This document shows, one piece after another, positions 18,419-26,962 of a stretch of DNA of 64,000 nt. Below the pieces are notes generated by a model, which worked only from the letters and a program-made list of their open reading frames with translations, was not told where the DNA came from and searched no databases. This DNA is from Massilibacillus massiliensis (lineage in GTDB: Bacteria; Bacillota; Negativicutes; FLKF01): NCBI RefSeq assembly GCF_900086705.1, contig NZ_LT575483.1, positions 125,166-189,165 on the forward strand. The letters run 5' to 3'. Each line of letters starts with the position of its first letter. Position 1 is the stretch's first letter. Made by a program: the position numbers and the translations under genes.

Positions 18419-20239
18419 TTACAAATTCTCTCCCATTATAAATTTCTTATATCTGCTTGCTTCTTCTACAGGAATAGAAGCTTTCATAAAAGTACCTGTA
18501 TCACGATATTCAGTGAATTTTACATCTGCAATATTATGAATAGAAGATACAGTAGCACTATCTTCGTATGGAATTAACAATTCTACATCTATATTTTTCT
18601 CGGCAATAAAATCTTCAATTTTTTTTAATAAAAACTCTATGCCTATTTTTTGTTTTGCAGAGATTCCGATACTATTCGGTAAGCATAACTGATGATTTAA
18701 AATTTCCTGGTCTATCTTATCTATTTTATTTAATACAGTAAGGATTGGTTTATCATCTGCCTTAAGCTCTTTTAATACAGCTAGAACAGCATCCATCTGC
18801 TGTATAGCATTTGGATGACTCGCATCTACGACATGCAGCAATAAATCCGCTGTTTTTACTTCTTCTAAAGTTGCTCGAAATGCTAACACTAATTGATGCG
18901 GTAATTTTTGAATAAATCCTACTGTATCTGTCATAAGCGCTTCTTTATGATTCGTTAATAAAACTTTTCTTGTAGTCGGATCTAAAGTAGCAAAAAGTTT
19001 ATCTTCCGCCAATACGCCCGCTGCAGTTAAGACATTTAGTAACGTAGATTTACCTGCATTTGTATAACCAACTAGGGCAACCGTCGGAATACTTGAAGCG
19101 ATACGACTTTCTCGATGTAAATTCCGTTGTTTTTTAATTACTTCAATTTGCTTTTCTATATCATTAATTCGAGAACGAATTCTACGTTTATCTACTTCTA
19201 GCTTTGTTTCCCCCGGTCCTCTTGTCCCGATCCCGCCACCCAAGCGAGATAAAATTAACCCTTGACCGCCTATTCTAGGTAAATTATATCGAAGCTGTGC
19301 AAGTTCTACTTGTAATTTACCTTCATGAGAACGTGCTCTTTGTGCGAAAATATCTAAAATAAGTGAAGTTCTATCCAACACTTTAATGCCTAATAGTTGT
19401 TCGATATTGCGCTGTTGGGACGGTGATAATTCATCATCCAAAATAAGCAGATTTGCATTAGATTCCTGAATCAATAATGATATCTCTTGCATTTTTCCTT
19501 TTCCAAAAAACAAAGCACTATCCGGACAATCGCGTTTTTGCGTAACATAAGAAATAACTTCAGCACCAGCAGTTTCCGCTAATTGCTTTAATTCCTCTAA
19601 AGAATCTGTGATATTCCAGCCAAATGTATGTTGAGAAAGTTCTAACCCTGCTAAGATAGCACGTTCATTTTCAACGAGCGTTATCATCGTATGATCGCTA
19701 TCACTTAATCGCTTATCTACAATCGTGAGTAAATACGATAAATTTAGTTTTGTAATTTCTTCAATCGTTGCAGGACCAATTTCCTCAACTACGAGTTGAT
19801 CTCCTTCATTATACTCGCCAGTTAAAAATGCAAAATTTGCCGCTCGTTCATCTTCTCGTTGTGTTTCTTTCACCCCTATCGCAATCATCATATCAAAACG
19901 CATTCTACGCAAAGCTGAAAAATCTGGTGCACTGAGCGTACTATCTCCATTTGGATGGGTATGCACACAACGAATCCCACTTAACCTTTGATTTGACTTT
20001 CTGCCTTCTACCTCTGGCAATTTAATTGTCTGCATGTCTCCTATAGCCACTTGCACAATCTTACCGCGCCGATTTAAATATACTGCAATTTCTCTTTTTA
20101 TCTGCACTGTTAACGCAAACATACGATTAGCTAAATCCTTCGTAATCACTTGGCCAATTGGAACCTCAATTTCATAGAGAGCTTCCAGATCATTCACTAC
20201 ACTCTTACGCAATCCACTCGTTTCTCCATAAATATCCAT
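18419..20239 (-). CDS. hflX: GTPase HflX with an N-terminal JAMM/RadC-like domain
   Basis: A 606-residue HflX, a ribosome-splitting GTPase. The GTP-binding segment has GYTNAGKSTLLN (G1), DPTTRK, DTVGFIQKLP (G3) and NKIDK (G4); before it is the HflX N-domain with DDELSPSQQRNIEQ and the GGQGLILSRLGGGIGTRGPGE linker. Residues 1-190 are an addition compared with about 420-residue Bacillus HflX. They contain HTHPNGDSTLSAPD, which fits HxH-x7-S-x2-D (H93, H95, S103, D106), with a candidate Glu at 50, as in JAMM metalloproteases and RadC. The start at 20239 has GGAGGG upstream. Confidence 0.93.
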   Translation of the reverse strand: MDIYGETSGLRKSVVNDLEALYEIEVPIGQVITKDLANRMFALTVQIKREIAVYLNRRGKIVQVAIGDMQTIKLPEVEGRKSNQRLSGIRCVHTHPNGDSTLSAPDFSALRRMRFDMMIAIGVKETQREDERAANFAFLTGEYNEGDQLVVEEIGPATIEEITKLNLSYLLTIVDKRLSDSDHTMITLVENERAILAGLELSQHTFGWNITDSLEELKQLAETAGAEVISYVTQKRDCPDSALFFGKGKMQEISLLIQESNANLLILDDELSPSQQRNIEQLLGIKVLDRTSLILDIFAQRARSHEGKLQVELAQLRYNLPRIGGQGLILSRLGGGIGTRGPGETKLEVDKRRIRSRINDIEKQIEVIKKQRNLHRESRIASSIPTVALVGYTNAGKSTLLNVLTAAGVLAEDKLFATLDPTTRKVLLTNHKEALMTDTVGFIQKLPHQLVLAFRATLEEVKTADLLLHVVDASHPNAIQQMDAVLAVLKELKADDKPILTVLNKIDKIDQEILNHQLCLPNSIGISAKQKIGIEFLLKKIEDFIAEKNIDVELLIPYEDSATVSSIHNIADVKFTEYRDTGTFMKASIPVEEASRYKKFIMGENL

Positions 20240-20294
20240 AGACCTGCACCCTCCATATCCTAGAAAATTGTCATACATCAAAAACACTACACCA

Positions 20295-21296
20295 CTATTT
20301 ATTTATTAACTTGCCAATGTTTTTTAAACTAATCGATAAAGTCCCATCGGGATTATTTATAAATTCAACATAATCTTTATTTTGAAAGTAATCAATTGGA
20401 ATATTGATTTCTATCCCCGTATCTGTTTTCAATTTGTGGCTTTTTGTCTTCCTTAATACAAAATCTCGGTCAATTTTTACGGTATCCGCTAACCCCGCAT
20501 TTTTAATTTCATTCAAATACTCTTCTTGCATGATCGGTGAATGATCAAATATCTTCTTACCTAAATTTACAGGTTCAAGATATTCAGAAGTTTGTGTATT
20601 CTCCGCAATAAAAGTTTTCGCTTTTGTAATAACTGCAATACTATCTTGCCCATGATTTTCTGCAATCTTTTGGGCAATGGAATTTACGGTTTCCATTGTT
20701 TTTTTGGGAGAAGCCTTAAAACTGCATTCTAGAACACCGTCAGCAAGAAGATTCGTTTCCTCTCCTTCTATTGATACTTTTTTGTCAATAAATTTTATTG
20801 TTTGCGATATTGTATCAATAAATACACATTCATCTATTTTTTGGGTTAAACTAGGCATGATCGCAAAATTATGAATGATATCATTTTTTATGCCTTCTTC
20901 AGTCTGAATCACTTGATGTATAAAACCCATTCTATTATTGCACTTAAATAAAGCAAGTATCCTTTCATCATCAATACTTATTTCACAAATTAATATATCA
21001 ACAGATTCCAATTTATCAGACTTTGCAATTACATTGTACATACTATCAGCAACAAAACGTGAAAAACTAATAAAATCTAAGTCTTTATTAAGATATAACG
21101 TAAATTGGGTTTTAAAAACACTATCCTCATAAAAACTACCTAATTTTAAATTTTGATCATAATAGGATTTTTCAATATGCTTTAACAAAAAAGTCTCTAC
21201 ACTGTTTTCTACTACTAATTCTTTATCTGAAAATACCGTTACGCCGGAATTAAAATCTAAAATATGTAAAATTGCTTTATTTATAATAATCAACAA
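20295..21296 (-). CDS. Nucleoid-associated protein (NdpA/YejK-like)
   Basis: A 333-residue protein resembling the 37-kDa nucleoid-associated family (NdpA/YejK). Supporting stretches are KAILHILDFNSG at the start, a central ILALFKCNNRMGFIHQV, and the C-terminal IEINIPIDYFQNKDYVEFINNPDGTLSISLKNIG typical of the family. Relatives bind DNA; function in Firmicutes is poorly known. It lies 55 bases upstream of hflX on the same strand and may share its transcript. Recognition is by pattern only. Confidence 0.7.
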   Translation of the reverse strand: MLIIINKAILHILDFNSGVTVFSDKELVVENSVETFLLKHIEKSYYDQNLKLGSFYEDSVFKTQFTLYLNKDLDFISFSRFVADSMYNVIAKSDKLESVDILICEISIDDERILALFKCNNRMGFIHQVIQTEEGIKNDIIHNFAIMPSLTQKIDECVFIDTISQTIKFIDKKVSIEGEETNLLADGVLECSFKASPKKTMETVNSIAQKIAENHGQDSIAVITKAKTFIAENTQTSEYLEPVNLGKKIFDHSPIMQEEYLNEIKNAGLADTVKIDRDFVLRKTKSHKLKTDTGIEINIPIDYFQNKDYVEFINNPDGTLSISLKNIGKLINK

Positions 21297-21421
21297 TACT
21301 CACCTTATCCTTTATGTTTATTTAATTATAATATAACAAAGGATGCAGTTATAGCAAATATTTAGTATAATATAAAATAGTTTATTTCATAATTTTAAGC
21401 AAATTGAGGTTGATAAAGACA

Positions 21422-22114
21422 ATGAAATGTAAATACTGCGGAACAAACTTAGCCAAAAACGCCGAATATTGTACTTATTGTGGACGCTTTTTAGGCGATG
21501 CCAAAAGTATAGAAAAACAAACTGCTAAAAAAAGAAGAATCTGGATAGGTGTTGGCATCGTCATAGTTGCTATTATCTTCGTATTCACGACTTTCGGAGG
21601 AAACTTTTTATCGCAAAAGGTAATGAATGAAAATTTACAACAACAAGCACTTCATAAGACCCCTACTTTAGGAATGACATTAGAAAAATTTAAAGATAAG
21701 TATAACAACAATAATTATGCAAAAAAAATTGGTGTAACAATTGCACAACCACAAATAAAGAGTGGAACAATAGAAAATACATTTGAATATCTGATCTCCG
21801 ATAAAGTATTACTCACAGGCGTAATGAATAAAACTGATAATAAGTTGACAAATATTACAGTCGTAGGCCAGCCTAGTGATTCTCAAGAAGATAACACAAA
21901 ATTCATCGGAACCCTGGGTATTATTATCGACACATATAGTCCTGATGTTCCCGTAAATCAGCGTGGAGAAATTTTAAAAGAACTTGGTTTTCGTGATGAT
22001 GTTGATCTTTCTAAAGCAAACAATATAGCCATTCGTGGAAATGTCCAATATAGTTTTAAATTTATTGAAAAAACAGGTTTTGTGTTTTCTGTTACAACTG
22101 CCAATCAGCCATAA
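21422..22114 (+). CDS. Zinc-ribbon membrane-anchored protein
   Basis: A 230-residue protein with an N-terminal zinc ribbon (CKYCG...CTYCG, residues 3-20), one transmembrane helix (about 43-63, IWIGVGIVIVAIIFVFTTF) and an extracytoplasmic domain of about 160 residues that I do not recognise. Such zinc-ribbon/TM proteins are common in Firmicutes and mostly uncharacterised. The ATG at 21422 follows TTGAGG; an upstream TTG in frame would have no ribosome site. It stands alone on the plus strand between two minus-strand blocks and ends in a strong terminator. Confidence 0.75.
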   Translation: MKCKYCGTNLAKNAEYCTYCGRFLGDAKSIEKQTAKKRRIWIGVGIVIVAIIFVFTTFGGNFLSQKVMNENLQQQALHKTPTLGMTLEKFKDKYNNNNYAKKIGVTIAQPQIKSGTIENTFEYLISDKVLLTGVMNKTDNKLTNITVVGQPSDSQEDNTKFIGTLGIIIDTYSPDVPVNQRGEILKELGFRDDVDLSKANNIAIRGNVQYSFKFIEKTGFVFSVTTANQP

Positions 22115-22122
22115 TTTTAAAT

Positions 22123-22168
22123 AAAAAAACATCTTAACTGCTAAAGCACAGTTAAGATGTTTTTTTTA
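22123..22168 (+). terminator. Terminator after the zinc-ribbon gene
   Basis: A perfect 13-bp stem AACATCTTAACTG / CAGTTAAGATGTT, 8-base loop, then eight T's. A-rich sequence on the other side makes it usable from both strands. Confidence 0.9.
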
Positions 22169-22210
22169 AGAAATCACAGCTATCAAACCATCCAACAAAT
22201 TGATATATTA

Positions 22211-22960
22211 TTAATCAAAATAATCTATCAATCCATTTGCAATTCCACTTGCTAAATCATCTCTATACGCATCGCTATTTAATTTAATAGCTTCTTTTTT
22301 ATTTGTAATAAATCCCATTTCGACTAAAACTGCTGGGATTTCATTATTACGTAACACATAGAAATTTTCTTTTTCTATCCCCTTATCTGCAGCATTTGTA
22401 TGATCTATTAAACTTTTTTGAATATCATCTGCTAATTTTTTTGATGTATCATTACTATAAAAAGTCATAGCTCCAGCAATATCTACATTGGGGTTAGAAT
22501 TCGTATGCAGACTGACAAAAACATCTGCATTCTGTGCATTTGCAATATCTATTCTGGCTTGTAATTCTTCCTTCAATGCCAAACCTTCTTTGGCAACGGA
22601 TTGATCTGTTTCTCTGGTCATGATAACTTCTGCCCCATAATTCTCCAACAATTCTTTTACCTTCAGGCTCACAGCAAGATTATTATCTGACTCACGCATC
22701 CCATATTTAACCGCGCCGGGATTTGTTCCGCCATGTCCAGGATCAATTACGATTTTCTTACCTTTTAACACTTGCTCACTTGACTGTTCATCTGTACTAA
22801 AAAAAGAAGGTTTTAATATTTTATCTTTTAAATATATTAAAACTTCATTTTGTATAGTATATTTTATTTCATTTAAGCTGTTTGGAGTAGCCGCAAATGT
22901 TAGAGAATTAACAAGAAACATATTTAACAAAATTGTAAAAACAACGATCTTTTTAATAAT
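22211..22960 (-). CDS. cwlD: N-acetylmuramoyl-L-alanine amidase, CwlD-like (probable ATT start)
   Basis: An Amidase_3 zinc hydrolase that cleaves the stem peptide from muramic acid. Zinc-site motifs: IDPGHGGTNPGAV, then E in MRESDNNLAV, SLHTNSN, and the catalytic Glu in AVLVEMGFITN. CwlD homologs act in spore cortex modification. The frame lacks ATG, GTG or TTG near its natural N terminus. The only standard start, TTG at 22930, would cut a signal peptide that begins with Lys-Lys and continues VVFTILLNMFLVNSLTFAATP. ATT at 22960 (or 22957) follows AAGTAGG at good spacing, so I extend it there (249 residues). Confidence 0.82.
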   Translation of the reverse strand: MIKKIVVFTILLNMFLVNSLTFAATPNSLNEIKYTIQNEVLIYLKDKILKPSFFSTDEQSSEQVLKGKKIVIDPGHGGTNPGAVKYGMRESDNNLAVSLKVKELLENYGAEVIMTRETDQSVAKEGLALKEELQARIDIANAQNADVFVSLHTNSNPNVDIAGAMTFYSNDTSKKLADDIQKSLIDHTNAADKGIEKENFYVLRNNEIPAVLVEMGFITNKKEAIKLNSDAYRDDLASGIANGLIDYFD

Positions 22961-23061
22961 ATCAAGTACCTACTTTCTAGGATCAATTAAATTTAACCCA
23001 AATTCAAACATATATACATTCTACATATTATTCAATCAAATTTCAATGTTAATTATTTCTA

Positions 23062-23769
23062 TTACTTATAATTAAGTATATCAGAAACAGTTGTTACAGT
23101 ATATCCTTTTTCGCGTAATTCTTTTAATAAATCAGGTAACGCCTTCTTTGTGGGTTCAGTAGGATGCATTAATACGATAGCTCCATTTTGTGCTTTTTTC
23201 ATTACTCTAGATTTAATGATTTCTGCCGGTGGCCGTTTCCAATCAATTGTATCTATACTCCACATAATCATATTGTAATTTAGTTCTTTTGCAGCAACTA
23301 AAACAGTATCATTATATTCGCCATACGGAGGTGCATATAACACTGTTTTAACACCTGTTATTTCTTGTATAACATTTTCAGCCTTTAGAATTTGTTCTTT
23401 ATTTTTATCCTTAGAAAGCGTATTAGGATGTGGATGATTGTAAGAATGATTGGCGACTTCATGCCCTTTTTCCACTATTTTTTTTAGAAGTTCAGGATGA
23501 TCTTTTGCCCAAGTTCCCCCAATAAAAAAAGTAATATGTACGTTGTTATCTTCTAATATGCTTAACATATCTGGTAAAAATTCTTCTCCCCAAAAGACAT
23601 TACAAGTCAGAGCAATTTTATTTTGGCTTTGATCTCCATAAAAAATTGGTTCATTTTTTTGATCTTCAATAAGATTACTGTAAAGATTATTTACTAAGAA
23701 TAAACTTCCAAACAGTAAACAACTTGTAATTAAGTAACGATATATTTTAGACAAGACTATAATTTGCAT
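23062..23769 (-). CDS. Polysaccharide deacetylase-like protein with altered catalytic motifs
   Basis: A 235-residue secreted or membrane-anchored NodB-fold protein with an N-terminal hydrophobic segment (YRYLITSCLLFGSLFLV). Fold motifs in order: ALTCNVFWGEE where active members have TFD; HSYNH (metal ligands intact); YAPPYGEYN where active members have RPPYG; WSIDTIDW; and IVLMHPT. The motif-1 catalytic Asp is Asn and the motif-3 Arg is Ala, so activity is doubtful. It is related to the sporulation deacetylases PdaB/YlxY. It lies next to cwlD on the same strand. The start at 23769 follows AAGAAGG. Confidence 0.8.
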   Translation of the reverse strand: MQIIVLSKIYRYLITSCLLFGSLFLVNNLYSNLIEDQKNEPIFYGDQSQNKIALTCNVFWGEEFLPDMLSILEDNNVHITFFIGGTWAKDHPELLKKIVEKGHEVANHSYNHPHPNTLSKDKNKEQILKAENVIQEITGVKTVLYAPPYGEYNDTVLVAAKELNYNMIMWSIDTIDWKRPPAEIIKSRVMKKAQNGAIVLMHPTEPTKKALPDLLKELREKGYTVTTVSDILNYK

Positions 23770-23886
23770 TACAATTCCTTCTTTCATAGTTCATTATTAT
23801 ATATTTATTAGACAAAACATATTTCATGTATGACTTCTACCAAGTAGTTTTATAGATTTTTTTATTTTAGATATTTTAAAAGAAAA

Positions 23887-23979
23887 AGCTGCTGTATTAA
23901 GAAAATTTTTAACATACATTTATTTGTACTTATTCATTATAAGCACAATATATATCAAAAATTTTTTAATACAACAGCT
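23887..23979. repeat. Long imperfect inverted repeat in an intergenic region
   Basis: AGCTGCTGTATTAAG... at 23887-23911 pairs with the complementary arm at 23955-23979 (about 25 bp, few mismatches) across a 43-base loop. It sits 18 bases after the ylzJ stop on the minus-strand transcript and could be a terminator or a decayed small mobile element. The rest of 23770-23996 holds no gene I can see. Confidence 0.5.
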
Positions 23980-23996
23980 CGAAGGTTACAAACGTC

Positions 23997-24224
23997 TTAA
24001 CTAATCTGTTGCGTTATACTATAATTAAGAATATTTCCTGGCTGAATTTCTTGGCACATATAATCTTCTGGGGCAGTACTAAGAATTTTAATCACTCTGC
24101 ATTGTGATTCTGAAATATTTTCTACAATAAGAGTTATTCCTTTATATTCTACCTCTTTATATTGTAACTTAGAAGAGTCCTCTTCAAATAGGTTTTCAAT
24201 CGGCATTATTGTCCAAAATAACAT
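23997..24224 (-). CDS. ylzJ: YlzJ-like small protein
   Basis: A 75-residue protein matching the YlzJ-like family by its start (LFWTIMPIENLFEED; relatives begin similarly with xMPxExIF) and its position. In Bacillus ylzJ directly follows tepA, exactly as here. Its ATG overlaps the tepA stop by one base, so translation is coupled. No function is known to me for the family. Confidence 0.75.
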   Translation of the reverse strand: MLFWTIMPIENLFEEDSSKLQYKEVEYKGITLIVENISESQCRVIKILSTAPEDYMCQEIQPGNILNYSITQQIS

Positions 24225-24967
24225 TATTGCGTCATTCCTTTTGTTGATTTTCTCAGTTCAATTAAAGATTGTAATTTATTCATCGCTTGCGAAACGCCAC
24301 CAATTTCATTAATCAAGCCATATTTTACAGCCTCTTTCCCTCCAACAGATGCACCTATATCTCTTGATAGCTCACCTGTTTTATATAGCAATTCACGCCA
24401 TTTCTTTTCATCAATTTTTGAATGTTTCACCACAAAATTACTAACTCGTTCTTGCATTTTTTCCAAATAATCAAATGAGCTTTGCGCGCCGATCACCATT
24501 CCAGTGAGACGAATTGGATGAATTGTCATTGTTGCACTTTCTACAATATAAGAGTAAGTAGCAGACACCGCTATAGGAACACCAATGCTATGCCCACCTC
24601 CAAGAACAACAGATACAGATGGTTTTGACAAACTAGCAATCATTTCAGAAATTGCTAAACCTGCCTCAACATCTCCACCAACTGTATTTAATAAAATAAT
24701 AACGCCTTCAATATCTGCGTTTTGTTCTATGGCAACCAATTGCGGCATAATATGTTCATACTTAGTTGTCTTATTGTTAGGAGATAAGATAAGATGCCCC
24801 TCTATTTGCCCTATAATCGTCATAACATGAATATTAGATTTTGCCTTTACTACATCTGTAGTGCCTAATTCTTTTATATTCTCATTCACTACATTATTTT
24901 TTTCACTTCGTTCTTCTTTATTTCTATTTTCTTCATGTTCTGCTGAAGGAAAATTATAATTATTCAT
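24224..24967 (-). CDS. tepA: ClpP-fold protease TepA
   Basis: A 247-residue crotonase/ClpP-fold protein of the TepA (translocation-enhancing) family. The ClpP-like segments are [25 protein letters not shown], the nucleophile region [19 protein letters not shown] and the histidine segment [13 protein letters not shown] charged N-terminal 60 residues precede the domain. TepA was linked to degradation of signal peptides or secretion in Bacillus. It lies between RNase J and ylzJ as in Bacillus. AGGAGG precedes the ATG. Confidence 0.88.
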   Translation of the reverse strand: MNNYNFPSAEHEENRNKEERSEKNNVVNENIKELGTTDVVKAKSNIHVMTIIGQIEGHLILSPNNKTTKYEHIMPQLVAIEQNADIEGVIILLNTVGGDVEAGLAISEMIASLSKPSVSVVLGGGHSIGVPIAVSATYSYIVESATMTIHPIRLTGMVIGAQSSFDYLEKMQERVSNFVVKHSKIDEKKWRELLYKTGELSRDIGASVGGKEAVKYGLINEIGGVSQAMNKLQSLIELRKSTKGMTQ

Positions 24968-25021
24968 TTATTGTCCTCCTATTTAAATTCTCTAATAGTA
25001 TTGACAAAAATTAAGTTTAAA

Positions 25022-25072
25022 TACAAAAACCTTTTTAAACTTAATTTCTTAAATTTAAAAAGGTTTTTATTC
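25022..25072 (-). terminator. Terminator after the RNase J gene
   Basis: On the minus strand, AAAAACCTTTTTAAA pairs with its complement near 25022-25040 (about 15 bp), followed by a T-rich run. It separates rnj from tepA. Confidence 0.75.
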
Positions 25073-26737
25073 TTATACCTCCATAATAATCGGAAGTATC
25101 ATTGGGCGCCGCCTCGTACGCTCATATAAGTATTTACCAAGCGTATCCCGAACATTTGCTTTAATTGTAGCCCATTCAGTAATATTGTTTAATTCGCATT
25201 TTTCTAAAGCTTGTTTTACTTTTTCTTTTGCCTCATCCATTAATGCTTCAGATTCTCTTACGTAAACAAAACCACGTGAGACAATATCTGGTCCAGCAAC
25301 AACACATCCCTGCTCCTTATCCATAGTAACTACAATAATCAAAATACCATCTTGAGAAAGTTGTCTACGATCTCGTAGAACAATATTTCCTACATCTCCA
25401 ACCCCTAAACCGTCAACAAGAACATTTCCTGCTGTCACCTTGCCTACAACTACACCTTTATCACGAGAAAATTCAAGAACTTGTCCATTTTCGCTAACAA
25501 AAATATTTTCTTTTTCCATGCCTAAATCTTGTGCTAATTTGGAATGCTTTATTAGATGACGATATTCTCCATGAACAGGAATAAAAAATTTGGGCCGTAC
25601 TAAATTATGCATTAATTTAAGCTCTTCTTGGCTTGCATGCCCGGAAACATGAATCCCACACGACTTCTCGTACACAACATGCGCACCTTGTTTCAATAAA
25701 TTATCGATTGTACGCGAAACCAATTTTTCATTTCCAGGAATTGGAGTGGCAGAAATAATAACAGTATCACCAGGAACAATGCCTACCTTCTTATGATCTG
25801 ACTGCGCCATTCTTGTTAAAGCAGACATAGGCTCTCCCTGACTGCCTGTAGTAATGATAACAACACTTGAAGCAGCATAATTATTAATTTCATCAATATC
25901 GATTAATACACCCTCTGGAATAACTAAATATCCTAATTCCAAAGAAATATTCACAACATTTACCATGCTGCGACCTAAAACAGCGACTTTACGTTTATAT
26001 TTGCACGCCATATCAACCGCTTGTTGAATCCGATGTACATTTGAAGAAAAAGTAGCAATAATGATACGTTCTTTCGCTCCATAAAAAGCTTCATCAAAAG
26101 CAATGCCAACGGATTTTTCACTTGGCGTATGCCCCGGCCTCTCAGCATTTGTGCTATCTGCCATTAAGACCAATACTCCTTGATCCCCTAATTCAGCAAA
26201 TTTATGAAAATCCGTCACTTTCCCATCAACCGGAGTTTGATCGAATTTAAAATCACCAGTATGTACAATTGTACCAATTGGAGTTTTTATATATAAACCT
26301 ACGGCATCAGCAATACTGTGACTTACACGAATAAATCCAACCTTAAAACAGCCTTCACGAATCATATCTCCCGGTGCAACTGCGACTAAATTACTAGCAT
26401 CAACATTTGTTTCTTTTAACCTTCCTTCTAAAATTCCTAAAGTCAATTTTGTCCCATATACAGGTACATTGATGTGCTTTAGAATATAAGGTAATGCGCC
26501 TATATGATCTTCATGACCATGTGTCAAAACAATTGCTTTAACCAAATCACGATTTTCTAATAGATACGTAATATCAGGAATTACCAAATCAATCCCCAAC
26601 ATATCATCATCAGGAAACATCAGTCCGCAATCAATAATAATTATTTCGTCTCCTACTCTAATTACAGTTAAATTCTTCCCGATTTCACCTAATCCACCGA
26701 GTGGAATAATTTGAAGTTTTTGTGGTATTTTTGTCAA
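25073..26737 (-). CDS. rnjB: Ribonuclease J
   Basis: A 554-residue metallo-beta-lactamase/beta-CASP nuclease. Metal ligands: THGHEDHIGALPY (HxHxDH), VSHSIADAVGL, HTGDFKFD; beta-CASP motifs: MADSTNAERPGHTPSE, ATFSSNVHRIQQ, TGSQGEPMSAL and HVSGHASQEEL. RNase J performs 5'-to-3' exo- and endonucleolytic mRNA decay. Start is TTG, 9 bases after CGGAGGTG. The neighbours (dapG/asd upstream, tepA downstream) match Bacillus rnjB; which paralog this is cannot be settled from one gene. Confidence 0.93.
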   Translation of the reverse strand: MTKIPQKLQIIPLGGLGEIGKNLTVIRVGDEIIIIDCGLMFPDDDMLGIDLVIPDITYLLENRDLVKAIVLTHGHEDHIGALPYILKHINVPVYGTKLTLGILEGRLKETNVDASNLVAVAPGDMIREGCFKVGFIRVSHSIADAVGLYIKTPIGTIVHTGDFKFDQTPVDGKVTDFHKFAELGDQGVLVLMADSTNAERPGHTPSEKSVGIAFDEAFYGAKERIIIATFSSNVHRIQQAVDMACKYKRKVAVLGRSMVNVVNISLELGYLVIPEGVLIDIDEINNYAASSVVIITTGSQGEPMSALTRMAQSDHKKVGIVPGDTVIISATPIPGNEKLVSRTIDNLLKQGAHVVYEKSCGIHVSGHASQEELKLMHNLVRPKFFIPVHGEYRHLIKHSKLAQDLGMEKENIFVSENGQVLEFSRDKGVVVGKVTAGNVLVDGLGVGDVGNIVLRDRRQLSQDGILIIVVTMDKEQGCVVAGPDIVSRGFVYVRESEALMDEAKEKVKQALEKCELNNITEWATIKANVRDTLGKYLYERTRRRPMILPIIMEV

Positions 26738-26910
26738 AAAAAATTACACCTCCGAAAAAATAAATTGTTATTTATATTAAGTTCGCACCGTACATAATAG
26801 TAAAAGAGATCATGATAAATCGCCCGTTCTGCTCACTTACGTCTATTATAACTTATCTACCTATATACAACAAGCCTAATTATGGATCAAAATTATTATG
26901 CTCATTTTTT

Positions 26911-26959
26911 AATTAATAAATACAACTCATCCTTATTGGATGAGTTGTATTTATTAATT
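26911..26959. terminator. Strong hairpin between dapG and rnj
   Basis: A perfect 22-bp stem (arms 26911-26932 and 26938-26959) with a 5-base loop, directly after the dapG stop. No separate T-run follows on the minus strand beyond the T-rich stem itself, so termination is likely but not certain. The rest of 26738-26910 shows no gene. Confidence 0.65.
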
Positions 26960-26962
26960 ATA

